Below are positions 1 to 6,442 of a stretch of DNA of 13,576 nucleotides, piece after piece. The stretch's first letter is position 1, and each line of letters opens with the position of its first letter. Both the position numbers and the translations under genes were made by a program. The notes under the pieces are model-generated. The model was not told the origin of the DNA. It made no database searches and was given only the letters and a program-made list of their open reading frames with translations. This DNA is from Deltaproteobacteria bacterium (GTDB taxonomy: Bacteria; Desulfobacterota; Binatia; UBA12015). Location of the stretch: positions 2,098 through 15,673 of the forward strand of contig DLYX01000461.1 in the NCBI GenBank assembly GCA_003447545.1, read 5' to 3'.

Positions 1-344
1 ACCAGGAGCCAGGGTACGGATAGCGCTCCTCCGGCCATGAACGCCATGCCGGGCATGCTGATCCCGCGGCGGAAGGCGGGAGTCCGGAGGCGCGGTCGTG
101 CGAGGGCGATCATATGGGTTGCGGTAGCGGCGAGGCCCCAGGCGTAGATCAGAGAGGCCATCTCGGCGAGTCCGGGGGATAGAATGCCGTGAATTCGCGT
201 GAAGACGATACAGGCGGCGGGCAGCGAAAGCACCAGCGTGATCAGCGAATAGATTCCATAGGGACGGCCCCGGGCGCGCAGTGCCACGAGCGGCACGGTC
301 AGCATCACCGCGATTGTCGCAAAAATCAGGAAAGGTACGGGCAT
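1..344 (-). CDS. Integral membrane protein, 3' part cut off by the window edge
   Basis: An open frame starts at ATG 344 and stays open to the left edge (114 full codons), so the C-terminus is missing. The start is supported by GGAG 7 nt upstream. The protein begins MPVPFLIFATIAVMLTVPL and has about four hydrophobic stretches (roughly residues 3-22, 31-48, 59-79 and 96-114) separated by short basic loops such as RARGR and RPRLR. It lies 55 nt downstream of the SDR stop on the same strand, so the two may be co-transcribed. I do not recognise the family. The pattern of several N-terminal helices followed by an RR-containing stretch (FRRGISM) resembles the membrane part of some metallophosphoesterases, but no catalytic domain is in view, so this is only a guess. 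That it is a membrane protein is fairly sure; the function is unknown. Confidence 0.6.
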   Translation of the reverse strand, partial: MPVPFLIFATIAVMLTVPLVALRARGRPYGIYSLITLVLSLPAACIVFTRIHGILSPGLAEMASLIYAWGLAATATHMIALARPRLRTPAFRRGISMPGMAFMAGGALSVPWLL

Positions 345-399
345 CTCGAATCTCCAGACAACCTTTGCGGACGGAATGCTGCAAGCACTGAGATAGGAA

Positions 400-1278
400 T
401 CAATCGGGCAGAGAAAAAGGCTCCAGACCGCAGAGCTCTTCGCTGATCTCCCACAACCGCCGGGCTGTTTCCGGATCCTTTGCGAAGGCCTTGGGTTTGC
501 TGATCCGGCGATTGGCGAAGTAGAGGCCGGACGTGTCCGAGAGGGAATCTGCCATGGCGAGATGAAGCGAGGTTCGCGCACCTTTTGCGGGTGTTTTCAG
601 AACGAACATGGCGACGGGACGAATCAGGTTGGCCAGCCAGCTGGTATTATTGGACCCCAGTCCGGTGCTGACACCCCCCGGATGCAGGCTGTTGGCTGTA
701 ACCCCGGTTCCTGCGATCCTCCGAGCCAACTCGCCGGTAAAGAGAATATTGCAGGCCTTGGAGGCTCCATAGGCAGAGATGCCGCTGAAATTTTCGAAAG
801 GCTGCAGGTTTTCGACGTCGAAGCTGACGAATTTATGGGCATGAGAGGCGACGTTGACGATTCTTGCGGGGGCGGATGTCAGCAGGCGGGGCAGGAGGAG
901 GCGGGTGAAAAGGAAATATCCCAAATGATTCACCCCGAAGGTCGACTCGATGCCGTCCTGCGTCTCTTGCCGGTCGAGCACAAAGACGCCGGCATTATTG
1001 ATCAGGCAATCGATTCGAGGATAGCGCGTGAGGATTTCTTCGGCAGCACTGCGGATAGAAGCGAAAGAGGCAAAATCGCAGAGGATGATTTCTGCCGGCA
1101 CCTCCGGGGCCTCGATCAGCAGCCGCTCCCGAGTCTCTTCAGCCTTGGCCGCATTACGGGCAACCAGAGTCACATGGGCTCCGGCTTTTGCGAGTCCAAT
1201 CGCGGTCGCCTCGCCGATGCCTGATGTCGCGCCCGTCACAAGGCAGCGCTTTCCTTCCACGTTCCACTTCGAAGCCAT
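400..1278 (-). CDS. Short-chain dehydrogenase/reductase, retinol-dehydrogenase-like
   Basis: A 292-residue NAD(P)-dependent oxidoreductase with a Rossmann fold. The cofactor motif TGATSGIG is at residues 15-22, the NNAG motif at 94-97 and the structural Asn at N117 (GVNHLG). The catalytic residues are S145 (VASHAHKF), Y170 and K174 (YGASK), and HPGGV at 199-203 is the usual post-active-site loop. R41 after the second beta strand suggests a preference for NADP(H). Length and motif order match the WW-oxidoreductase/retinol-dehydrogenase branch of classical SDRs; the real substrate cannot be read from sequence. The start ATG at 1278 has AGGA 7 nt upstream. The gene is divergent from the alpha/beta hydrolase across about 100 nt and may share a transcript with the membrane protein downstream of it. 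Fold and class are sure; substrate is not. Confidence 0.92.
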   Translation of the reverse strand: MASKWNVEGKRCLVTGATSGIGEATAIGLAKAGAHVTLVARNAAKAEETRERLLIEAPEVPAEIILCDFASFASIRSAAEEILTRYPRIDCLINNAGVFVLDRQETQDGIESTFGVNHLGYFLFTRLLLPRLLTSAPARIVNVASHAHKFVSFDVENLQPFENFSGISAYGASKACNILFTGELARRIAGTGVTANSLHPGGVSTGLGSNNTSWLANLIRPVAMFVLKTPAKGARTSLHLAMADSLSDTSGLYFANRRISKPKAFAKDPETARRLWEISEELCGLEPFSLPD

Positions 1279-1378
1279 CCTCTGATCCTAGCCGGGAATG
1301 TGGGCCATGGGAAAAGGAACCCGATAAAACTGGATGCATATATTGCTCTTGCGGGTGGTCGAAGGATAGACCGGATTC
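1279..1378. promoter_or_regulatory. Divergent intergenic region, probable back-to-back promoters
   Basis: This 100-nt gap separates the minus-strand SDR from the plus-strand hydrolase operon, so promoters for both should lie here or in the gene ends. It contains an AT-rich stretch (GCATATATTGC, about 1335-1345) in otherwise GC-rich DNA, which could supply a -10 element for either strand. I see no convincing -35/-10 pair and no strong palindrome. The call rests mainly on gene orientation. Confidence 0.35.
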
Positions 1379-2176
1379 GTGCCGACGAAATATCTCTCAT
1401 GGGACGACGATACCGCGCTGCGATATCTGCATGCCGGGCCGACCACGCCGCCGGATGTCGTCCCGGACTGGACTCGCGGGGCTACCGTGGTGTTTCTTCA
1501 TGGGGAAGGTGGCAGCGCCTCTCATTTCGATCCCCAAATGGCGTTCTTCGGCGAGAGCAACAGCCCGCTGGCTCTGGACCTGTTCGGTCACGGGCGGTCG
1601 ACCGGGTTGACCGGGGCGGGGGGGATCGAGGCCTCCGCCATCTTGTTGCTCGGAGTCCTGAAGAGATTGTCCACGCCGCCAGTGGTTCTGGTGGGGCATG
1701 GCTCCGGGGGCCATATCGCCTTGCGGGCAGCAGCCATCGGGCCCGACCAGGTGCGGGCGGTCGTCACGCTGGGGGTCGGGGAATCCAGTGAATGGCCGGA
1801 GGCGGAGTTCTCCAAGTTGGAGGCCGTGGTGGCTGGACGAACGGGTCAGTTCTTTGACACGCCATTTTTTGCTCCGGAGACATCGCCGGATGTGATGCGA
1901 GCCTTCTGGGGCGGCATGTTGCAGACAGATCCTCGTGTTCGGTTGGAGGACCTTCGCGATTTCCGATCCTATCGATCGGAAGGACGCTTGCCCTCATCGA
2001 GTCTTCCCGTTCGCATTCTGAGGGGCGCGTCAGATGCTCTTTGTTCTGCTCCGGGTGCGGCGGCCTTGGCGGCAGCGTTGGGGGCTTCGGTCACGGAAAT
2101 CCCCGACGCGGGACACGTGCCCCAGCTGGAAAACCCGGCCGCCGTTCACGAGGCAATTCTCGAGGTGTCCGGATGA
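1379..2176 (+). CDS. Alpha/beta hydrolase with displaced nucleophile serine
   Basis: A 265-residue alpha/beta-hydrolase-fold protein beginning at GTG 1379 (MPTKYLSWDDDTALRY, the typical N-terminal beta hairpin). The oxyanion loop is HGEGG at 41-45, the acid is probably D219 (GASDAL) and the histidine is H246 (AGHVPQLENP). The nucleophile elbow reads VGHGSGGH (105-112). Aligned with the usual GHSMGG, position 108 is Gly and the only Ser is one residue late (S109). The protein may therefore use S109 in a shifted elbow, be a non-hydrolytic member, or be inactive. It has no signal peptide, so it is probably cytoplasmic. Its stop overlaps the thiolase start (ATGA), which suggests translational coupling and a shared pathway, perhaps hydrolysis of an ester, lactone or thioester intermediate. 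The Shine-Dalgarno (AAGGA) is rather far from the GTG, so the exact start is moderately certain. Confidence 0.85.
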   Translation: MPTKYLSWDDDTALRYLHAGPTTPPDVVPDWTRGATVVFLHGEGGSASHFDPQMAFFGESNSPLALDLFGHGRSTGLTGAGGIEASAILLLGVLKRLSTPPVVLVGHGSGGHIALRAAAIGPDQVRAVVTLGVGESSEWPEAEFSKLEAVVAGRTGQFFDTPFFAPETSPDVMRAFWGGMLQTDPRVRLEDLRDFRSYRSEGRLPSSSLPVRILRGASDALCSAPGAAALAAALGASVTEIPDAGHVPQLENPAAVHEAILEVSG

Positions 2177-3324
2177 GTTTTGCCGGAGGGATTGCTGTTG
2201 TGGGCGCATTTGAACACCCCACTCGTTTCGCACCGAATCGCACCGCCTACCAGATCGCCGCCGAGTCGGCTCGGGGAGCGCTTGCGGACGCGGGCCTGAC
2301 GTTGGGGGATGTCGATGGCTACGCGACCAGCGGTGTCGGGCCCATGGGTGTTCTGTCCATGTGCCATCACCTGAATTTACAGCCCGATTGGGTGGACTCC
2401 ACAAATATCGGCGGCTCCTCCTTTGTCGCGCAGGTCGCGAATGCGGGCGCGGCGATTCAGGCGGGTCTGTGCACGACGGTGTTGATCACTTACGGGAGCA
2501 CTGCTGCTTCAGATCGTTTTGCGGTCGGTACCGGGGGCGGGATGAGCGGGGACCCCACGGATGCATTCGTCTTGCCCTATGGGCCGACCATTGTCGGCGC
2601 ATACGGAATGGTCGCACAGCGTCATATGCACGAGTTCGGAACGACAGCCGAACAACTCGCGGAAGTTGCGGTCACCATGCGGAACCACGCCGCTCTGAAC
2701 CCACGAGCCAAGTACCGCAACCGGATCACTGTCGAAGATGTTCTGGCCTCGAGGATGGTTTCTTCCCCGCTGCATCTTCTGGATTGCTGTCTGATCTCGG
2801 ATGGCGGCGGGGCATTGGTCGTGACTTCGGCCGACCGCGCGCGCGATTTGCGCCAAAAGCCCATCCCCGTTCTGGGTAGTGGTCAGGCTGTGCGCCACTC
2901 CGGAACCGGTCACCGGGACCTCGTCGATATCGCTGCCCGACAATCCGGGGCTCATGCGTTTGCGCAGGCGGGGCTCGTTCCGAAAGATATCGATTTCTGC
3001 ATGATTTATGATTCCTTCACCATCACCGTCCTCGCGACGTTGGAGAATCTGGGTTTCTGCCCGATGGGGGAAGGTGGTTCCTTTGTCGAAAACGGTGCCA
3101 TTGGTTTGGGCGGTCGCCTTCCGCTGAACCCTGATGGTGGCGGACTTTCTTCCAATCATCCGGGGATGCGAGGGATCTTTTTGGTGATCGAAGCGGTTCG
3201 ACAGTTGCGCGAGGAAGCCGGAGATCGACAGGTGGCGGGTGCGCGGACGGCTCTTTGCCATGGCACCGGTGGTTGGCTTGGGGTGATGCACTCCGGTGCC
3301 ACATTGATTCTGGGAGAAGGGTAG
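2173..3324 (+). CDS. Non-canonical thiolase-fold enzyme (SCP2-thiolase/Ltp-like)
   Basis: A 383-residue thiolase-superfamily protein. ATG 2173 has GAGG 7 nt upstream and overlaps the hydrolase stop. The frame is open further upstream to 2041, but that extension is low-complexity Gly/Arg sequence lying inside the hydrolase gene. Where canonical thiolases carry the acyl-accepting Cys, this protein has NIGGSS (78-83), with no Cys. IYDSF (278-282) occupies the usual NEAF position, NHPG (328-331) keeps the active-site His, and CHGTGG (362-367) keeps the C-terminal Cys. Such proteins pair with DUF35 partners and in steroid side-chain degradation (Ltp2 with ChsH2) act as retro-aldol lyases rather than acyltransferases. 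The next gene, 4 nt away, is exactly a DUF35 protein, so a two-subunit complex is likely. Substrate is unknown: a CoA-linked steroid, isoprenoid or fatty acyl group is plausible. Confidence 0.88.
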   Translation: MSFAGGIAVVGAFEHPTRFAPNRTAYQIAAESARGALADAGLTLGDVDGYATSGVGPMGVLSMCHHLNLQPDWVDSTNIGGSSFVAQVANAGAAIQAGLCTTVLITYGSTAASDRFAVGTGGGMSGDPTDAFVLPYGPTIVGAYGMVAQRHMHEFGTTAEQLAEVAVTMRNHAALNPRAKYRNRITVEDVLASRMVSSPLHLLDCCLISDGGGALVVTSADRARDLRQKPIPVLGSGQAVRHSGTGHRDLVDIAARQSGAHAFAQAGLVPKDIDFCMIYDSFTITVLATLENLGFCPMGEGGSFVENGAIGLGGRLPLNPDGGGLSSNHPGMRGIFLVIEAVRQLREEAGDRQVAGARTALCHGTGGWLGVMHSGATLILGEG

Positions 3325-3328
3325 GTCG

Positions 3329-3730
3329 ATGTCGGAGCGTCCATTACCGCGAGTCGACGAGGAGTCCCGAGGGTACTGGGAAGCTGCCCGACGTCATCAG
3401 CTTCTTCTCCAGCGCTGCCGGGCTTGTGGGGCTTATCGACACCATCCACGGGCGGTTTGTCCGAGTTGTCTCTCCTCGGAAGTCGAATGGGTGGTTTCTG
3501 CCGGGCGGGGCGAGATTTATACGTTCACGGTCACCTACCAAAACCAGTCCCCCGGTTTTGCTGGCCGCGTCCCCTACGTGCTTGCCTATGTCCTTTTGGA
3601 AGAGGGCATCCAGATTCTGACAAATATCGTCGATGCCGATCCGGCGGAGATCCGAATCGGTCAGGCGGTTCGGGTCTGTTTTGAGGATCTTGCGGAAGAG
3701 ATCTCGATTCCTGTTTTTCGGCTTCTTTAG
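3329..3730 (+). CDS. DUF35 Zn-ribbon/OB-fold partner of the thiolase
   Basis: A 133-residue protein of standard DUF35 architecture. An N-terminal helix with YWEAARRHQLLLQRC (16-30) leads into a rubredoxin-like Zn ribbon with C30-x2-C33 and C44-x2-C47, followed by a C-terminal OB fold from about residue 52 (GRGEIYTFTVTYQ) to the end. All four zinc ligands are present. Family members bind thiolase or HMG-CoA-synthase-like enzymes and help place the CoA substrate; in Ltp2-ChsH2 the DUF35 domain is needed for activity. ATG 3329 lies 4 nt after the thiolase stop, with AAGG 8 nt upstream, so the pair is almost certainly co-translated at matched levels. The protein is soluble and cytoplasmic, with no signal peptide. 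Confidence 0.92.
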   Translation: MSERPLPRVDEESRGYWEAARRHQLLLQRCRACGAYRHHPRAVCPSCLSSEVEWVVSAGRGEIYTFTVTYQNQSPGFAGRVPYVLAYVLLEEGIQILTNIVDADPAEIRIGQAVRVCFEDLAEEISIPVFRLL

Positions 3731-3767
3731 TGCAGGATCCGTCTGTCCGGGTTAGGTTGATCGAAAG

Positions 3768-4400
3768 ATGATCCTCGATCTTCATGTGCATTCGGAACTG
3801 TCCGACGATAGTCGCGCCGGCGTGGAGACTTATCTCAAGGTTTTGCAACGCAAACGGGAGGAACGCCCTCTCGACGGGGTCGTTTTGACGGAGCATCGTC
3901 AGTGGAACGAGGAAGTCGACTATCGCCCTCTCGAGGATCAATACGAGATGAAAATCTTGCGGGGGGCCGAAGTCGAAACGGATTACGGACACGTCCTGCT
4001 TTATGGAGTGACTCCAGAGATCGCTTCACGGTTCGATTTTGCGGATGTTCGGCTGCCCGCCCAGAAGTTGGTAACCGAGGTCGAGGCGATGGGCGGCGTA
4101 GCGGTGCCGTGTCACCCGGGTCGAACGAATATCGGTCTATGTGCGCATTATGAAGACAAACCGCCGCTTGAGGGCGTCTGCGCTGTGGAGGCCATCAATG
4201 GTGGCAGCCGGGGCGACGAGGATGCACAAACCGCGTTGTTGATCGAAGAGCAGGGGTACGCGAGTTTTGGTGGAAGCGACGCTCATCTGGTGGCCTTCAT
4301 CGGCCTGTGTGCGACAAAATTTCAGGATCCGATCGATACGGAGCAAGACCTGGTCGCAGCGCTGCGTGCAGGCCGATGCAATGCCGTCGATTTTCGCTGA
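3768..4400 (+). CDS. PHP-domain metal-dependent phosphoesterase
   Basis: A 210-residue single-domain PHP protein. Metal-binding motifs are visible in order: DLHVHSELSDD (H6, H8, D13/D14), TEHRQ (E42, H43), GAEVE (E68), GHVLLYG (H75), CHPGR (H116) and GGSDAH (D171, H173). Every motif of a trinuclear PHP site is therefore kept, and the protein should be an active phosphoesterase or nuclease-like hydrolase acting on a small phosphorylated molecule; relatives include histidinol-phosphate and nucleoside 3',5'-bisphosphate phosphatases. The substrate cannot be told. It follows the DUF35 gene after 37 nt on the same strand and precedes the acyltransferase by 12 nt, so it is probably in the same operon, though its link to thiolase chemistry is unclear. 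The Shine-Dalgarno (GAAAG) is weak. Confidence 0.88.
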   Translation: MILDLHVHSELSDDSRAGVETYLKVLQRKREERPLDGVVLTEHRQWNEEVDYRPLEDQYEMKILRGAEVETDYGHVLLYGVTPEIASRFDFADVRLPAQKLVTEVEAMGGVAVPCHPGRTNIGLCAHYEDKPPLEGVCAVEAINGGSRGDEDAQTALLIEEQGYASFGGSDAHLVAFIGLCATKFQDPIDTEQDLVAALRAGRCNAVDFR

Positions 4401-4412
4401 GAAGGGATAGTG

Positions 4413-5087
4413 ATGGCGGAAAATTCCGAAAGCGACCGCAGTGCAGGAGAACCAGTTCAGCGCCGTGGTAAAGATGCTTCCAAGCCGTACGGAATTTTTC
4501 TGCGGACCCTTGGTTGGCTTCTTTTGAAGTTGGGAGGATGGACGGTCACCGGGGAACGCCCCAAGGCCAAGCGCCTGGTTGTCGTTGCCGCACCCCATAC
4601 CTCGAATTGGGATTTCGTTTGGGTTCTGGCATTCGCGACGCATTACCAGCTGCGCATCTCATGGTTGGGAAAGAACACCCTGTTCAAAGCCCCGTTTGGA
4701 GGCTTTATGCGCTGGCTGGGAGGGATTCCTGTCTATCGCCAGAAAAAGACGAATCTCGTGGACGAGTTGGTCGAAACCTATGGGGAGTATGAAGCTCTGG
4801 CACTCACGGTTCCGCCCGAGGGAACCCGGGGACAGGCCGACTATTGGAAATCAGGCTTCTATCATATCGCCAAGGGAGCCGGAGTGCCGATTCTCCTGTC
4901 CTACCTTTGCTACGAGAACAAGATGGGCGGGTTTGGTCCGGAACTATGGACGTCGGATGATGTGCGCGCGGATATGGACAAGGTTCGGGCTTTCTATGCG
5001 GGCAAAGTCGGCAAACGTGCGGATCTAAGCTCGCGGATTCGATTGCGCGAAGAGGACGCGGCAGCCTCAGCCCCGGTCGAGCAGTGA
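4413..5087 (+). CDS. PlsC-like 1-acyl-glycerol-phosphate acyltransferase
   Basis: A 224-residue glycerolipid acyltransferase. The four family motifs are in order: catalytic HX4D as PHTSNWD (H62, D67), GGIPVYR (103-109), VPPEGTRG (133-140) and GVPILLSY near residue 155. A hydrophobic stretch at about 28-42 (IFLRTLGWLLLKLGG) probably anchors it to the inner face of the cytoplasmic membrane, where it would transfer an acyl chain from acyl-ACP or acyl-CoA to a lysolipid. The sequence is of the shorter, divergent type often annotated as lysophospholipid acyltransferase, so the acceptor may not be lysophosphatidic acid. ATG 4413 is preferred, with GAAGGG 6 nt upstream; GTG 4410 adds one residue. 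It is the last gene of the plus-strand operon, and its final codons overlap a possible minus-strand lipoprotein gene. Confidence 0.88.
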   Translation: MAENSESDRSAGEPVQRRGKDASKPYGIFLRTLGWLLLKLGGWTVTGERPKAKRLVVVAAPHTSNWDFVWVLAFATHYQLRISWLGKNTLFKAPFGGFMRWLGGIPVYRQKKTNLVDELVETYGEYEALALTVPPEGTRGQADYWKSGFYHIAKGAGVPILLSYLCYENKMGGFGPELWTSDDVRADMDKVRAFYAGKVGKRADLSSRIRLREEDAAASAPVEQ

Positions 5088-5240
5088 GGGGTTGAACACC
5101 TCGGGCGGGCCCGGGTAGGGGTTCTTCTGACGAGCGGGGCAGCCTGCCAGCAGGAAGGTCATCACCACAACGAGGACCAGAGCCGTCGGTTTCTCGGAGC
5201 ACGCGATCCTTTCCCCAAGGCAAATCATCGATCGCAACAT
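5067..5240 (-). CDS. Possible small lipoprotein (about 57 aa)
   Basis: A minus-strand frame encodes a short protein whose middle is a hydrophobic segment LVLVVVMTFLLAGC ending in a good lipobox (LAGC), followed by only about 23 residues rich in Pro, Asn and Gly (PARQKNPYPGPPEVFNP). This is the layout of a tiny lipid-anchored periplasmic or outer-membrane protein. Starts at 5240 (used here), 5228 or 5267 are possible, and none has a clear Shine-Dalgarno, although a TATATT-like -10 lies at about 5248-5253. The frame continues upstream with no hydrophobic logic, so a short gene is likelier than a long one. Its 3' end overlaps the acyltransferase tail by 21 nt, head to head. It resembles small lipoproteins of the LptM type only in size. 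The gene is plausible but unproven. Confidence 0.45.
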   Translation of the reverse strand: MLRSMICLGERIACSEKPTALVLVVVMTFLLAGCPARQKNPYPGPPEVFNPSLLDRG

Positions 5241-5284
5241 TGTGCGTGAATATACACGTCGGACCATCGGGAAGGAAGGTTTGT

Positions 5285-5294
5285 CGGTATACCG
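5285..5294. repeat. 10-bp perfect palindrome CGGTATACCG
   Basis: CGGTATACCG is identical to its reverse complement. It lies in the gap between the possible minus-strand lipoprotein and the LpxL-like gene. A TTGTCG at 5281-5286 followed after 16 nt by GATTAT (5303-5308) would make a weak sigma70-like promoter on the plus strand with the palindrome inside it, so an operator role is possible. A single short site is weak evidence. Confidence 0.3.
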
Positions 5295-5442
5295 CCGGCA
5301 CTGATTATCTCCTGTATCTGGACAATCCAGCTCATGAATGAGTGGATCAGGAGCCCGTCGAGCGTTTCTCGGCTTGAGGGTCTCGATCGGGCAAGCAGGC
5401 TGGCAATCGTCATTCCCATGGATAAGGTTCGGACGGGCGCAC

Positions 5443-5474
5443 GCTTCTTGTGGAAGAAGCCTCTCGGCCGAGAG
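5443..5474 (+). promoter_or_regulatory. Two adjacent hairpins in the leader of the LpxL-like gene
   Basis: Stem GCTTCTT (5443-5449) pairs perfectly with AAGAAGC (5454-5460) around a GTGG loop. Directly abutting it, CTCTCGGCCGAGAG (5461-5474) is a perfect 14-bp palindrome that can fold as a 5-bp stem with a GGCC loop. The pair ends 9 nt before the Shine-Dalgarno GGAGGG (5484-5489) of the acyltransferase gene. This could be an RNA leader structure controlling translation, an mRNA stabiliser, or, for the palindrome, a protein operator. There is no T-run after it, so it is not a typical intrinsic terminator. The structure is plainly present; the role is inferred. Confidence 0.6.
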
Positions 5475-5496
5475 TGCAGGGATGGAGGGAAACTTT

Positions 5497-6402
5497 GTGG
5501 GTGGTCTTCGGGGCAGGAATCTGAGTGATCGAGCAGAAGCGGCCGGTTTGCGGCTTCTGCTAGGGACTCTCGGTGGCCTGCCGGAGCCCTTGTCCGTGGG
5601 GTTGGCCTCCGGCGTTTCGCGAGGTGCGATGCGCTTTCTCGAGCGGCTCCATGGCCTCGGTTTGGCCAATTTGGAGATTGCCTTTCCCGAAAAGGACGAT
5701 GTCTGGCGGGAGGCGACTCTGCGCGATTCTTTTGATAATTTGGGCCGTCTTGCCGGCGAACTCGCACACTTTTCGGAACTGAACACCGGCAATATTCGGG
5801 ATCGCGTCGGTTTTGCTTCGCCGGCGGACGAGCAGCGCTGGCGAGAGGGCGTCGTTCAGGGGCCATGCGTGGTCGCGACCGGTCATTTTGGTAATTGGGA
5901 AATGTTCGCGCAGGCTCAGGGGTTTCTCGGGCACCCGATTTCGCTGGTCTATCGCCGATTCAAGAACCCGCTGGTCGAAGCGCAGATCGCGGCGATCCGC
6001 AGTCGTCCGGGAACTCGGATGCTCGCCAAGCGATCGGCTGCCCGGGAGTTGTTGCAGCGCCTCCGTGGTGGCGAACTCGTCGCGCTGCCGATCGATCAGC
6101 ACGAACCAGCGGGGCATGGTTTTCCCGTGCCGTTTTTTGGCCGGCCGGCCTCAACCACGCTTGGTCCGGCACGACTGGCACAGCTGGTACAGGCACCGCT
6201 TCAAGTGGCGGTGATGGCGCGAGTCGGCCGCACGAATCAGCACGAGATCATCGTGCAGGAGCCGATCGCTCCGCCGCCCAAACGCGACAAGGATCCGGCT
6301 CTGCTGATTGAAATGATGACGAAGGTGAACGCCTCCTACGAAGATTGTATTCGCCGATATCCGGGCCAATGGCTCTGGATGCATCGTCGCTGGCGAGGCT
6401 GA
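5497..6402 (+). CDS. LpxL/HtrB-like lipid A (lauroyl) acyltransferase family protein
   Basis: A 301-residue protein of the LpxL/LpxM family, which adds a secondary acyl chain to lipid A or a related membrane lipid on the inner face of the cytoplasmic membrane. The catalytic HX4E is TGHFGNWEM (H130, E135). PIDQHEP (198-204) is the conserved DQ region, followed by PFFGRPASTTLGPARLAQ and the C-terminal YPGQWLWMHRRW box. The N-terminal part is hydrophobic and amphipathic rather than a clear single membrane helix. GTG 5497 is chosen because GGAGGG lies 7 nt upstream and gives the usual family length. ATG 5482 is too near its own ribosome site, and the frame open from 5338 would translate the hairpin leader into Ser/Gly/Arg-rich sequence unlike the family. 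The acceptor need not be classical Kdo2-lipid A. Confidence 0.87.
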   Translation: MGGLRGRNLSDRAEAAGLRLLLGTLGGLPEPLSVGLASGVSRGAMRFLERLHGLGLANLEIAFPEKDDVWREATLRDSFDNLGRLAGELAHFSELNTGNIRDRVGFASPADEQRWREGVVQGPCVVATGHFGNWEMFAQAQGFLGHPISLVYRRFKNPLVEAQIAAIRSRPGTRMLAKRSAARELLQRLRGGELVALPIDQHEPAGHGFPVPFFGRPASTTLGPARLAQLVQAPLQVAVMARVGRTNQHEIIVQEPIAPPPKRDKDPALLIEMMTKVNASYEDCIRRYPGQWLWMHRRWRG

Positions 6403-6442
6403 GGCCTTTGTCGGCTCGCGGATCTCCTGATAAGCAAAATCC

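Noticed and set aside
562..1224. 220-codon open frame on the plus strand across the SDR gene
   Set aside because: It lies wholly antisense to a gene with every SDR motif, and its product is Gly/Arg/Asp-rich without fold features.
2041..2172. Upstream extension of the thiolase by 44 residues
   Set aside because: It overlaps the hydrolase C-terminus, encodes low-complexity Gly/Arg sequence, and ATG 2173 has a good ribosome site.
2509..3291. 260-codon open frame on the minus strand across the thiolase gene
   Set aside because: It is antisense to the conserved thiolase, and its Arg/His/Pro-rich product is typical of high-GC shadow frames.
5338..5496. N-terminal extension of the LpxL-like protein by 53 residues
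   Set aside because: It translates the paired hairpins, gives sequence unlike the family, and GTG 5497 has a GGAGGG site at ideal spacing.
5241..5792. Long upstream extension of the minus-strand lipoprotein frame (to 241 residues)
   Set aside because: It would put the signal segment deep inside the protein and run antisense to the LpxL-like gene; a short lipoprotein fits better.
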